The notes under the pieces were generated by a model. That model ran no database searches. It had not been told where the DNA came from and saw only the letters and a program-made list of their open reading frames with translations. Positions 51,136 to 59,897 of a stretch of DNA of 64,000 bases are shown one piece after another; positions within the stretch are counted from its first letter, which is position 1, and every line of letters begins with the position of its first letter. The translations under genes and the position numbers were made by a program. The stretch covers positions 7,441,501 through 7,505,500 of the forward strand of contig NZ_JACCFE010000002.1 of assembly GCF_014256275.1 (NCBI RefSeq), in the 5' to 3' direction. This stretch comes from Rhodococcus sp. 4CII. GTDB lineage: Bacteria > Actinomycetota > Actinomycetes > Mycobacteriales > Mycobacteriaceae.

Positions 51136-51600
51136 ATGACCGTCACCGATACCAGAAGTGCTCTCGCTGCCAATTCCGCGCGGGAGCACCTCCTGCGGCT
51201 GGACCGCCTGCGGCTGATCGACAAGGCGCAGAATGAGGGTTTCACGCTGCGCCAGATCGCGGATCTCCTGGAAATCTCGGCAACGCAGGTCCACCGGCTC
51301 GCGCAACGCGTCCTGCAGCAGCCCGGCGACCTCGAGCGAAGCCCGCAGGAGGTGATCTACCAGCGCTCGGCCGGGGTGATCACCGATGACGAGATGATGG
51401 ACACGCTGGTGCACTGGACCTACACCTACGGCTATGTGCCCACCGACGGCGACCAGCCGGTGGACGCGTACGCCAAGGGCAGCTGGGACGAGGTGCGGCG
51501 GGCGTACCGGCGGGGCTTGCTCACCGACGACGAGTGGGACGTGTTGTTCGACAGCACCCGCACCGCACGGCAGGCGCAGCGTACTGCGGCCCGAGGGTGA
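51136..51600 (+). CDS. HTH-containing antitoxin-like protein
   Basis: A 154-residue protein with a helix-turn-helix near residues 40-70 (AQNEGFTLRQIADLLEISATQVHRLAQRVL), an acidic middle and a C-terminal segment WDEVRRAYRRGLLTDDEWDVLFDSTRTARQAQRT. GGGGAAGGGG precedes the ATG. Its stop overlaps the start of the zeta-toxin-like gene (GTGA), the usual order of antitoxin then toxin. It is larger than classic epsilon antitoxins and has a DNA-binding domain, as in actinobacterial zeta-type systems. Confidence 0.75.
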   Translation: MTVTDTRSALAANSAREHLLRLDRLRLIDKAQNEGFTLRQIADLLEISATQVHRLAQRVLQQPGDLERSPQEVIYQRSAGVITDDEMMDTLVHWTYTYGYVPTDGDQPVDAYAKGSWDEVRRAYRRGLLTDDEWDVLFDSTRTARQAQRTAARG

Positions 51601-52468
51601 GCGTGGCCGGAGAACCGCTGTGCGGAATCGTTTCTCGGCAATTGGTGCACCTGGGCCAGCACGGGCAGCCGCTGAACCCTGACGGTGGCCGGGCCACCCT
51701 CGACCTGTACGCGAATGATCGCCGGCGAGACCGGACACTGCAGGAGGTCATCGAGTGGTACCTAGACCTCGCCGAACCTGACCGCGACGGGCACTGCGCC
51801 GCGATAATTTCCGCGGGACCCCGGGGGCCGGTAAGTCGACGGCACTGCGGGAACGGCATCTGGTCGATACCAGCTACCGATACCTGGATGCGGACATCGT
51901 CAAGGACGAACTCCTGCGCCGCGCCATCGCCGACGGTCACTACGCGGACCTGCTGTCGACGACGCTCGCCGATACGCACCCGATCGCACCCCGGGAGCTC
52001 GCGGCCCTGGTCCACGCCGAATCCACCGAAGTCATCGACGACGTCCGCGAGGTGTGCCTGCAACGACGGGAGAACGTCGTCATCGAAGGCACCCTGCAAT
52101 GGGGCCCGCTCGGAGACATCCTGATGGCCCAGCTCAGCGAGCACGACTACACCGATGTCCGCATCGTCGACGTCGAAGTACCGGCGCCGATCGCGCAGGA
52201 GCAGGCGGTGCGCCGGTGGTGGGAGGGCCGGCTCCGGGGGATCAGCGGTCAGGACCGGATGGGTGGGCGGTTCACACCGCCCGCGGCGATCACACGGCTC
52301 TACGAGAATGGTCCGGTGAGCCGGTGCGCAGCCCACGCCCGGGCGGCGTTCGAAAGCTCGCTCGCCGCGGCGATCACGCAGGTCACCCTCATCCACATCG
52401 ACCGCAGACTCGGCGCCGAGCCGTTGGTCTCGCGGCGCGTCGAGGGCAAGCTGGTCGAGGGACGGTAA
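51597..52468 (+). pseudogene. Zeta-toxin-like kinase with frameshift in the P-loop
   Basis: From a GTG overlapping the antitoxin stop the frame gives a normal zeta-toxin start ending AAIISAGP; then one base is missing in the run at about 51819-51827. The next frame continues GAGKSTALRERHLVDTSYRYLDADIVKDELL (Walker A and downstream), ENVVIEGTLQWGP, and ARAAFESSLAAAIT..., ending at 52468. Combined, about 290 residues, the length of zeta/UDP-N-acetylglucosamine kinase-type toxins. The break falls exactly in the nucleotide-binding loop, so the product would be inactive unless a programmed shift or a sequencing error is involved. Confidence 0.8.
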
Positions 52469-52755
52469 CCACCGCCCGCGAAGGGCTGGGGCAAGCGTGT
52501 CCGGACACACGCCGCGCCAGAGAAAAGAACTGGTCACACGCCGATGGCGAGTGGTGGGGTGACGTCTCCGGCTCATACTGCGGGGCTTCGGTGTCGCCGA
52601 CTCTCAGGTCGTCGGGACGCCGAGGTGGGCCTGATTCGCGATTGGGCTGTTCCGTGGGGGATGGCTGCTCCGCGAGAGGCGGTGAAGGCGGTGGGGCGCT
52701 CCGGGGGCGCTCAGGCACTCGCCAGCCCGTGTCGTCGACCACCCGGATATTCGAT

Positions 52756-53019
52756 TCAGTGCAGGGAAACAAGAACGATGGCGGCGGTCACCACGACGGC
52801 AGTGAGTTCGATGGCACCGAGAATCAGTGCGGCAACGGCGATACCGGACCCGGTTTCATATTCCCGCCCGCCGGTCTCGACGTAGCCGATCGCGCCGAAC
52901 ACCAGGGCTGGAACGAACAAGCCCGTCAGGGCGCAGAACAGTGCGACGATCGCGCACACGTTGGTGCGCTTGGGCGCCTCGATGCCGAGGTCGGTCTCGT
53001 CGAACGTCACCACGGGCAA
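52756..53019 (-). CDS. Small two-TM membrane protein (DUF4190-like)
   Basis: An 87-residue protein: short acidic N-terminus, then two hydrophobic helices (NVCAIVALFCALTGLFVPALVFGAIGYVET and SGIAVAALILGAIELTAVVVTAAIVLVSL) separated by a GGREYETG loop. This layout matches DUF4190-type actinobacterial membrane proteins. Function unknown. It is downstream of the lipoprotein-like gene in the same orientation. Confidence 0.68.
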   Translation of the reverse strand: MPVVTFDETDLGIEAPKRTNVCAIVALFCALTGLFVPALVFGAIGYVETGGREYETGSGIAVAALILGAIELTAVVVTAAIVLVSLH

Positions 53020-53191
53020 ATTCCTCTCATTTCATGGTGTACCGGGTGCCGGGCCAGGGTTGGGAAGGTGGACGTCCTCTCCCGCACGGCACCACGTACA
53101 GGCGGTCGATCATGGGTGCGTGTCCTTCGTCAGAAGCAACCGGCGGACCCGCTGGCAGAAGGGATTCCGCCAGCTCAAGTCTCATTCAGAC

Positions 53192-53603
53192 CTATTTGGC
53201 GCCGGTGAAGTGCTGCGGGCAGTACGCCTTCGTGGACGCGTACATCAGGTTCTCCGCGTTCTCGGCGTCGGAGGCTTCGGTCATGATCTGCATGACCACC
53301 TTCCAGTCCACACCGGAGTCGAGCTGCGCGCACACGTCCTCCCCGGGCCCGAGGAAGGCTTTCTCGCTGACCTCCGCCAGTGGAAGTTCAGTTCATCCAT
53401 GAACGCCCGCTCCTGGGGGCCAACGTCTCCGAGATGGTGGGCCGGGCCACGGTCTGAACCGGCTTCGCCATCGTCGGCGGAACCTTTGCGGGGGTGGTGA
53501 TTACCTGCGTGGGGACCGCCTCCTCCCGGGTCTCAGACTCCGAGCTGCACCCGGCCAGGGCCGGAGAACCCACTGCCGGCAGCAGCGGGGCCACCCGTCG
53601 CAT
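53192..53603 (-). pseudogene. DUF732-family lipoprotein gene with two frameshifts
   Basis: Starting at the ATG overlapping the previous stop (TGATG), the first frame gives a lipoprotein signal with lipobox LAGC (residues about 16-19) and a T/P-rich linker ending TISETLAP. The expected DUF732 domain is spread over two other frames: QERAFMDELNFHW (about 53395) and then AEVSEKAFLGPGEDVCAQLDSGVDWKVVMQIMTEASDAENAENLMYASTKAYCPQHFTGA, whose two cysteines are the hallmark of the family. Two single-base deletions near 53380-53430 explain it. Secreted, envelope-associated, function unknown. Confidence 0.7.
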
Positions 53604-54361
53604 CACTCCTTGCTCCCGGTGACGTCGACGATGTTCGCGAAGAACTTCGGCACGGTGGTGTTGCCGCCGATCTGGGTGTCGTAGGAAATGGAGCCGACGA
53701 CCTCGACGTACAGGGTGACCATGTCGTCCTCGACCACATTCGCGGCCGTGGTGGACAGCACCCCGACCATGGAGTTCACGTCGTAGTCGTAGTAGTCGCC
53801 CGGGTTGGCGCCGGTCTCGGCGCGGAACGTCGTCTTCCCTGTCGCGGAGTCGAATTGGGTGACCACCCCGTAGATCACCAGCTTGCGGCCCTTGTGGGCG
53901 TCCGGGTCCTTCGCCAGCAGGGCGAAGTCACGGTCGCCGATCTGCTCGTAGGTGCCCCGGTCCATCTTCGCGGCCAGGACCTCCGCCTGCCGCTGGCGTT
54001 CGGCCTCGGCCTCGGCGGCGCGGCGCAGCCGTTCCTCCTCGTGCTGCCGCTTGATCTCCTCCTGTTCGAGCCGTTTCGCCTCGGTCTGCTGAGCTGACAG
54101 GGTCGCGGCGGCGGCACTGGTGCGGGAGGCCGGCGCGGTCTCGGACGCCGTCGGGGTGTTCTCGTGTTGGTTGGCGGCGATGCCGAGGACGAGGATCGCG
54201 GCGGCGAAGGAGCCGCCCACTACCCAGGGCCAGCGCTTCTTCTTGTCGCCGGTGGCCCACGGCTGCTTGGGCGGCTTGGGGGCCTGGCCGGGGCTGGGCT
54301 GCCCGAGCTGGCCCGGTTTCGGCTGGTTCGGGTCCTGGGGAGGAAAATGCGTGTCGTTCAC
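53603..54361 (-). CDS. Membrane-anchored coiled-coil protein with OB-like C-terminal domain
   Basis: A 252-residue protein: proline/glutamine-rich cytosolic N-terminus (residues 1-40), one transmembrane helix (WPWVVGGSFAAAILVLGIA), a threonine/alanine linker, a charged coiled coil of R, E and A (about 85-130) and a C-terminal beta domain with KGRKLVIYGVVTQFDSATGKTTFRAETG and DMVTLYVEVVGSISYDTQIGGNTTVPKFFANIVDV, resembling the OB-like domain in actinobacterial DUF4352/tRNA_anti-like surface proteins. Its stop overlaps the next gene start. Probably exported domain outside the membrane. Confidence 0.72.
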   Translation of the reverse strand: MNDTHFPPQDPNQPKPGQLGQPSPGQAPKPPKQPWATGDKKKRWPWVVGGSFAAAILVLGIAANQHENTPTASETAPASRTSAAAATLSAQQTEAKRLEQEEIKRQHEEERLRRAAEAEAERQRQAEVLAAKMDRGTYEQIGDRDFALLAKDPDAHKGRKLVIYGVVTQFDSATGKTTFRAETGANPGDYYDYDVNSMVGVLSTTAANVVEDDMVTLYVEVVGSISYDTQIGGNTTVPKFFANIVDVTGSKE

Positions 54362-54369
54362 GGGGTGTC

Positions 54370-54656
54370 TCTCTCGATAGTCGACGCCTACTGCGTCTTG
54401 CCCTCAACCGTCGGGGTGCCCCCGGCGTTATTGCGGTGACGGAAGGTTCTTGATGTGCACCGTCAGGTGGGGTGGAGTCCTGCAGCTCCGGCTCCGAGGC
54501 GTACCGGTCGAGGAGGTAGTCCTCGACCCTGGTCAGGACGGCGTCCACGGGGACCCGGTCGGTCTCTCTGATTTTCCAGCGCTGCTGGTGCTTGGTCAGC
54601 TCCGGGGGTTGCGTGCCGTCGATCGGCCTCCCCGCCTTGGCGATCCGCTTGCTCAC
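54370..54656 (-). CDS. Small uncharacterised protein, end uncertain
   Basis: A GTG-start frame (MSKRIAKAGRPIDGTQPPEL... DAVLTRVEDYLLDRYASEPELQD) of coding quality for about 80-90 residues. The same frame stays open to 53928 but from about 54360 it overlaps the better-supported coiled-coil gene in another frame and is rich in R and A, so a natural end was probably lost by a frameshift. No family recognised. Listed only for the good part. Confidence 0.4.
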
Positions 54657-54831
54657 TCACGCTGGTGATGACGTGAACGTCGAGGTCAAGTCGCGCTGTG
54701 TTGTCTGTCGGCACCGTCCGTACGCTGGGGGATTGCGACCCCGGACACGACCCTCAGATGTGGGCCCGTGTCTCGGGGTCTGTCGGACCGTGCGGTCTTG
54801 CTCGTTGCGGATGTCGAGGAAAGGGTGTGGG

Positions 54832-55254
54832 TCAGGCCTGGAACATGCACATCGGCGGCGGGGGCCCGAACAGCGACCCGAGCGAGCCTGAGCCTGCGTA
54901 GTCCTCGTCCCAGTACTCACTTTTGGAGACGATCGTTTCGTAGGTGCGCAGGTTGAAGGTGTGGCAGGAAACGTACAAACCGGCGGCCGGTGTGGGCTCG
55001 ATGCCGAGCCAGTCGCCCTTGTTCACGATCTGGTCGACCTCGACGACGCCCCGGCAGGTGTAGCCGTCGTACTTGGAGCCGTCTTCCCGCCAGATGACGT
55101 AGTTCATGCAGTTGGTGCCGGAGTAGTAGATCGACGAGCGAACCTTGTCCCCGTAGTAGGTGGTGGCCTGGGCCGTGCCAGCGCCGGCGGTGGCGATGGC
55201 GGCGGCAGCGACAGTGGTGGTGGCCACGGCCGTTGCGAGACGTGTAAGACGCAT
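54832..55254 (-). CDS. Secreted small protein
   Basis: A 140-residue protein with a clear Sec signal (LATAVATTTVAAAAIATAGAGTAQA, cleavage after AQA). The mature part has four cysteines (NCMNYV, YTCRGV, VSCHTF, MCMFQA) suggesting disulfides, and a beta-rich middle with GDWLGIEPTPAAGLYVSCHTFNLRTYETIVS. Family not recognised. Upstream 225 bp contain no other gene. Located in the minus-strand group of envelope proteins. Confidence 0.68.
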   Translation of the reverse strand: MRLTRLATAVATTTVAAAAIATAGAGTAQATTYYGDKVRSSIYYSGTNCMNYVIWREDGSKYDGYTCRGVVEVDQIVNKGDWLGIEPTPAAGLYVSCHTFNLRTYETIVSKSEYWDEDYAGSGSLGSLFGPPPPMCMFQA

Positions 55255-56095
55255 CGGGCGCCCTTCCTGTTCGGTGTGTTACCCCTGATGGGAGTGGACA
55301 TGCTCCCCGGCCAGCCCTCGGGCAGGGGAACCAACCACCCACATTCCGTTTCTTGGGGGAGAGGTCCTTGGTGGGTTGGAGTCCTCTTCCGGGCCGCCTG
55401 TTTCGAGGGTGGGCAGTCACTCGCACTGCGCCATGAAGGCGCGCAAGCCCAGGTCGTGCGCCGTTCATGAGTGCGATAGTTGAAACTTATACCAGACAAA
55501 CCGGGCGAAAACACAATTCGGAACGATCTCCCGCGTGTAGCGAGCTATCCGCGCAATGTGTTGCGCTCCAAGGCATCCGAGTCAATAGGTCATTCGACCG
55601 ACAGGAGTATTGGAACAGGGACTTTGTCCTCTAGCGGCGACGCATGTGTTGCGCTCCAAGGCATCCGAGTCAATAGGTCATTCGACCGACAGGAGTATTG
55701 GAACAGGGACTTTGTCCTCTAGCGGCGACGGGAAGCGGATGGTGCGGGCCGTACAGCCGATCTGTCATTCACTTGACTGACGAAACAGAAGCCGTAGAAC
55801 ACCACTGGCCCATCGGGTCCACGCGGCGGCTGAGATCGGAAACGGCGAGGAAGTCCTTGCCTCCGGAGAAGGCGACGTATCCGCCGCCGGCGGTCAGATG
55901 CGGCCCGATCCGGCGGTGATCCGCGCGTCCTCGTGTCGTGACACCGGGTGCGCATCGTCCTCGCAGGACGGCCGGTTCGATTGTGTTCCATACGGTTCGC
56001 GCGTGGCTGCCGGCAAGGTCCGGGGCGGTGTGTAGCGCTGAGCCAATGGGTGCCGATATTCAGCATGGGTCGGGATCGAACCCGAAGGAGTAGTC
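55255..56095. other. 841-bp region without genes, holds 88-bp tandem repeat
   Basis: Between the secreted-protein gene and the Trp-rich peptide genes. Only the tandem repeat listed next stands out. Confidence 0.5.
55556..55730 (+). repeat. Perfect tandem duplication, 87 bp in 88-bp period
   Basis: Units at 55556-55642 and 55644-55730 are identical. Each contains a short palindrome GGAC-TTT-GTCC near its end. Neither unit encodes a supported protein. Could be a recent replication slip or a binding/recombination site. Confidence 0.93.
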
Positions 56096-56197
56096 ATGAC
56101 TGGCATCGTGTTCGACCTTCCGAATCAGGTCGGTGACGTGACGTTCTGGCCGTGGACGTGGTGGAACGCGTTCGCGACCTGGTGGAATCAGTTCTGA
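56096..56197 (+). CDS. Tryptophan-rich 33-residue peptide (1)
   Basis: A tiny gene with a strong ribosome-binding site (GAAGGAG, 56084-56090) 5 bases before the ATG. The peptide begins MTGIVFDLPNQ and ends FWPWTWWNAFATWWNQF: six tryptophans in the last 16 residues. A second, homologous peptide gene begins 11 bases later (56208). No signal peptide, no cysteine. Likely membrane-active or membrane-associated microprotein. No known family recognised. Confidence 0.72.
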   Translation: MTGIVFDLPNQVGDVTFWPWTWWNAFATWWNQF

Positions 56198-56207
56198 GGA
56201 GATGGTG

Positions 56208-56315
56208 ATGGTCGGACTGCTTCCGGACCTGTTCGGTGCGAATCCCCTCGAGGCGGGTGTGTGGCCGCTGATCGCTGAGTGGAACGCCTTCGTCGCCTGG
56301 TGGAATCCGCTCTGA
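56208..56315 (+). CDS. Tryptophan-rich 35-residue peptide (2)
   Basis: Preceded by GGAG (56198-56201) directly after the stop of peptide 1. The peptide is MVGLLPDLFGANPLEAG then VWPLIAEWNAFVAWWNPL. The C-terminal pattern WP...WNAF-x-x-WWN-x is shared with peptide 1 (WNAF then WWN at the same spacing), so the two are paralogs. A start at 56202 would add two residues but leaves no room for the ribosome-binding site. The pair is probably one transcript. Confidence 0.72.
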   Translation: MVGLLPDLFGANPLEAGVWPLIAEWNAFVAWWNPL

Positions 56316-56407
56316 ACCCCAGCCGGCCGGCAGACGGGGTAACGGAAACGTCAAGCCCACATGGGCGGTGGTGCGCGGCCATCTCACTCGGTTTAGGGGA
56401 TGTCGGG

Positions 56408-56563
56408 ATGCGACGCTGCCGCTTTGCCTTGGTCGTGCGTGACGAGCCGCGATCGGTGGAGGCGGCGGTGCGGGCACCTCAGCGGATTCTGGATCTGTTG
56501 GGGATGGCGCTGTATGCGGTCGATGAGGACGGTGGCGTGCGGCAGCTCTTCGGCCGCGCATGA
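56408..56563 (+). CDS. Small uncharacterised protein (51 aa)
   Basis: Open from ATG 56408, MRRCRFALVVRDEPRSVEAAVRAPQRILDLLGMALYAVDEDGGVRQLFGRA. Plausible composition and downstream of the peptide pair, but no ribosome-binding site is convincing. May be a remnant. Confidence 0.35.
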   Translation: MRRCRFALVVRDEPRSVEAAVRAPQRILDLLGMALYAVDEDGGVRQLFGRA

Positions 56564-56647
56564 GACTTCCCGACGCGGGCGGGGGGACAGCCTGCAGGGT
56601 GGCCGGTAGCATCACCACGCCCCACGTGGTTGGGGTAGTGCGGTGAT

Positions 56648-56721
56648 GGGGCGGTAGCTCAGTCGGTTAGAGCCGTGGACTCATAATCCATTGGTCGCGG
56701 GTTCGAGCCCCGCCCGCCCCA
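56648..56721 (+). tRNA. tRNA-Met (anticodon CAT)
   Basis: Full cloverleaf can be drawn: acceptor stem GGGGCGG with CCGCCCC, D-arm GCTCAGTCGGTTAGAGC, anticodon arm GTGGA-CTCATAA-TCCAT with anticodon CAT, T-arm GCGGGTTCGAGCCCCGC. Discriminator A; CCA not encoded. Elongator Met is favoured; tRNA-Ile2 (lysidine) cannot be excluded without identity-element analysis. Confidence 0.93.
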
Positions 56722-57249
56722 CCGCGTTCATCGCCGGCCCCGGACAGGCTCGGGGGGCGGGGTCAGACAGCCGCCGGATCGAGTGTGTGCGAGGCAGTGA
56801 CATGGCCGTGGCGATCCCGGTCGGTAGGTGGTGAACCTCTCGAACACCGGTGCTGTCATCGGATCGGCCGCTGCATGCGGTACCCCATTTCCCCGTTGTG
56901 TACACCAACTGCAGGCTCGGGTGGGTCTGTCCCTCAGGAAAAGCCGGCGGGCCCCGGCGTCGCGATCAGCAGATCGACAGCCTCGGACGAGGTATCCGAA
57001 GCTCTGATGCCCACTCCTCGGGGGTCATTCTCCTCTGCCACAGCGTAAGCCGATCACCGGGGCGAGGGGGATCTCTCCCGGAGAGTAGAGCCTGGACGGA
57101 ATTCGGATGTAAGTCCGTGCCGACCGCCGCCATGCTCGAGTCGCTACCGGCACCGGAGTGGCGCCTGCCCGCGACCGGTGACCGTGCCGTGTGGTACCTA
57201 CCCAGGTACCGGGTGGGTGCTGTGCCGGGGTCGGTCACCTGAGCCTGAA
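56722..57249. other. 528-bp region between tRNA and hydrolase gene
   Basis: No gene supported; no repeat of the tRNA 3' end was seen here that would mark an attachment site. Confidence 0.4.
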
Positions 57250-58272
57250 TCAGGTGGCGCTGCGTTCGGCGGATCCCACCGCATCGAACACAGCGGCACG
57301 AGTGAGGGCCTTCTCGACGGTTCCGGTGTTGAGCAGTTGCCGCCACCTGATCTCGTCGAATGGTGATGGGCGCGTGTCGGACAGGAACTTCTCGATGGTG
57401 TGGAGGAAGCGCATGGGGTCGTCCCGGAAGGGGAAGTGACCGGCGCCTTCGAAGATGTCCAGGCGCGAATCCGGCATTGCCGCGTGCGCGGTGTGGGCGT
57501 GGCTGACGGGGATGACGATATCGCGATCTCCCCAGATGAGTTGAACAGGGAGACTTGCCGTCAGATAGCAGCGGTCGAGCATGGTCACCGTCTGTCCGCG
57601 CCAGTCGACCACCGCCCGCAGGGTGCGTAGGTAGGCCTCGTACGCGGTGGGGTCGGGCAGTTCGGTCAAGATCCGCACCAGATCCGGTGTGTCGTGCAGG
57701 GCGGCACCGGGGTGCAGGGCAGTACCGTGCAGCCGAGTCAACAGGGTGCCCGCCCATCGCACCGCGGGCACCGCTCCCGGCAGGCGCAGCAATTTCAGTG
57801 CCTCGTTGACGATCGGCGTCGCGGCCAGGCGCAGGAGCGGATGAACGTCCTTGGTGATACCGCCGGCGGAAACCAGGATGAGCCGATCCACCATCTGGGG
57901 GAACTGGTAGGCGAATTGCATCGCGATGCCGCCGCCGAGCGAATGTCCGATCACGGTGGCGTGGTCGATTCCCAGGGTCGAGAGTAGATCGCGCATGCCG
58001 TTGGCGTAGGCGGCGACGGAATAGTCGGCACGGGGCTTGTCGGAGCGTCCGTGGCCGAGTAGATCGGGTGCGATCACGGTGTATTTCTCGGCGAGGTGCG
58101 GGATGATCTCGGTCCATGTCGACGAGTTGTCGCCGATGCCGTGCAACAACAGCAGCGCGGGGCCGTCACCGGTCATGCGGAAGGCGCGCCGGTACCCGTG
58201 GATGGTGCGGAACATCATCTGCGGTTCGGCGTCGGGCACCGGCCTGAGCCTGCGCATGCGACTGGGGTTCAT
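57250..58272 (-). CDS. Alpha/beta-fold hydrolase
   Basis: A 340-residue alpha/beta hydrolase. LLLLHGIGDNSSTWTEIIPHLAEKYTVIAPDLLGHGRSDKP holds the oxyanion loop; nucleophile serine in VIGHSLGGGIAMQFAYQFP; acid in LIWGDRDIVIPVSHA; histidine in FEGAGHFPFRDDP. Resembles mycobacterial lipid/epoxide-hydrolase-like esterases of this length. The first 20 residues, rich in Arg and Pro, may be a start artefact; a start at the later Met pair is possible. Stand-alone gene on the minus strand. Confidence 0.85.
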   Translation of the reverse strand: MNPSRMRRLRPVPDAEPQMMFRTIHGYRRAFRMTGDGPALLLLHGIGDNSSTWTEIIPHLAEKYTVIAPDLLGHGRSDKPRADYSVAAYANGMRDLLSTLGIDHATVIGHSLGGGIAMQFAYQFPQMVDRLILVSAGGITKDVHPLLRLAATPIVNEALKLLRLPGAVPAVRWAGTLLTRLHGTALHPGAALHDTPDLVRILTELPDPTAYEAYLRTLRAVVDWRGQTVTMLDRCYLTASLPVQLIWGDRDIVIPVSHAHTAHAAMPDSRLDIFEGAGHFPFRDDPMRFLHTIEKFLSDTRPSPFDEIRWRQLLNTGTVEKALTRAAVFDAVGSAERSAT

Positions 58273-58662
58273 CGCACCCTCCTCGACTGTCGCGTTCTAC
58301 GTCGATTCTTCGCTTCGCACCGTCGACACACCTGACGACACGCCCCACCCGAGGGTGTCGACATCGGGAGGGTTGTTGCCTCCTGACGTGCCCCGACATG
58401 GGCGCGAGAACGTTCGCTGGTTATTCGCGGTGGAGGCCGGGGCGTTACACGCAGGCGATCACCGACCACCGGGGCCCGGGGCCCTGGGCCGTTCCGCTCG
58501 ACGGCGCTTCCGCTGTGCGGCACCGGACTGGGGTTGATCGTCAGCGGATCACGGCGGTGGCATCACAGGGGTATCGGCGCGATTCGGGTCGGGCGTCGTT
58601 GCTCCCGGGTGGGGATCCGATCAGTCCTTGGCTGTGATGTGGGTCGACTACCGTGGGGGTTT
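58273..58662. other. 390-bp divergent region
   Basis: Between the alpha/beta hydrolase and Cys-rich protein genes; promoters expected, none clearly readable. Confidence 0.4.
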
Positions 58663-59478
58663 GTGACAGCAGGTAGTGCGGGGTCATCGCCCAAGATGAC
58701 GCCCAGCCCCGAGGTTGCGCTCGACTTCGCTCGGGAATGGGTGGAGTTCGGCGATCCCGACGACGCCGAGCATCTCATTGCCGCGGACATGACGTGGCTG
58801 CTTTCGCACTGGACCTGCGTGTTCGGCACCCCGGCCTGCCAGGGCATCATCGCGGGGCGACCCGACGACGGGTGCTGCTCGCACGGCGCCTTCTTCTCCG
58901 ACGAGGAGGACGTCGAGAGGTTGCACGAGTCGGTGAAGCTGCTCAGAGCCGAGCACTGGCAGTTCATGAAGCAGGGTCTCGGGAAGAGGGGGTACATCGA
59001 GGAGGACGAACTCGACGAGGAGCCGGCGCTGCGGACCCGCCGCTACCAGGGCGCGTGCATCTTCCTCAACCGTCCCGGATTCGCGGGTGGCATCGGGTGC
59101 GCGCTGCATGCGATGGCCCTGCGGCGTGGCATCGAGCCGCTCGAGGTGAAGCCGGACGTGTGCTGGCAGCTGCCGATCCGGCGCAGCCAGGAATGGGTGG
59201 AGCGCCCCGACGGCGACCAGGTCCTGAAGACGACGATCACCGAGTACGACCGACGTGGTTGGGGTGAGGGCGGCGCGGATCTGAACTGGTACTGCTCCGG
59301 CTCGCCGGACGCGCACGTCGGCGCCGAGGCGGTGTGGCAGTCGTATGCGCCGGAGCTGACCGAGTTGCTCGGTGAGTCCGCGTATCGGGAGCTGGCGCGG
59401 CTGTGCAAGCGACGCGAAGGCCTCGGCCTGATCGCCGTGCATCCGGCGACCGAGATCGCCGCGAAGAAGTCCCACTAG
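58663..59478 (+). CDS. Cysteine-rich conserved actinobacterial protein
   Basis: About 271 residues from a GTG (ATG 58696 also possible). Cysteines are grouped as CVFGTPAC, CCSHGAFF, ACIFLNR, CALHAMAL and VCWQLP, then WYCSG. This C-x6-C ... CC-x-H ... C-x-LH pattern is that of YkgJ/DUF3109-like metal- or Fe-S-binding proteins. Otherwise all soluble. Conserved in actinobacteria by my memory of the family; function unknown. Confidence 0.7.
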   Translation: MTAGSAGSSPKMTPSPEVALDFAREWVEFGDPDDAEHLIAADMTWLLSHWTCVFGTPACQGIIAGRPDDGCCSHGAFFSDEEDVERLHESVKLLRAEHWQFMKQGLGKRGYIEEDELDEEPALRTRRYQGACIFLNRPGFAGGIGCALHAMALRRGIEPLEVKPDVCWQLPIRRSQEWVERPDGDQVLKTTITEYDRRGWGEGGADLNWYCSGSPDAHVGAEAVWQSYAPELTELLGESAYRELARLCKRREGLGLIAVHPATEIAAKKSH

Positions 59479-59897
59479 CGGGGCGGCGGCTCCTGACGAT
59501 GGGTGGCATGCGCCGCCCCGTTGGCGTGGGGTTCGGGGTGGTCAGGGTGGGGGTGTGAGGTGGGCAGCCCATGCGGTGCGGACGGTGTGGAGGGCGTCGG
59601 GGGCGGTGATGGGGAGTCGGGTTCGGCCGGCGAGTTGGGTGGGTGTGCCTTCGTTGTCGCGGGGCGGTCGGGTGAAGACGTAGCCGCCGGGGTTCTTCCC
59701 GGTCGGCCCGTGTGTGCGGTACCGGGCCGCGGTGTCTGGGTTGATCGCCGCCGATGTTGGCCAGGGCTCAGAGGTCCCGGAGGTCCCGGGCGTGGCTGGC
59801 GGAGACGCTGTTCCCGAGGGGGCACCACACCGCGTCGGGATGCGAGTGTGCGCCGCTGAGGACCGTTCACGGGTCCGAAACGTGCAGGGATGAAGCG
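59479..59897. other. 419-bp region with a coding-like minus-strand fragment
   Basis: On the minus strand a frame ending at about 59548 reads INPDTAARYRTHGPTG then GGYVFTRPPRDNEGTPTQLA and DALHTVRTAWAAHLTPPP; it looks protein-like but has no start in view. Possibly the end of a lost gene. Otherwise GC-rich with nothing supported. Confidence 0.35.

Noticed and set aside
56648..56721. tRNA as integration site of the preceding region
   Set aside because: No second copy of the tRNA 3' end and no integrase gene found in the window.
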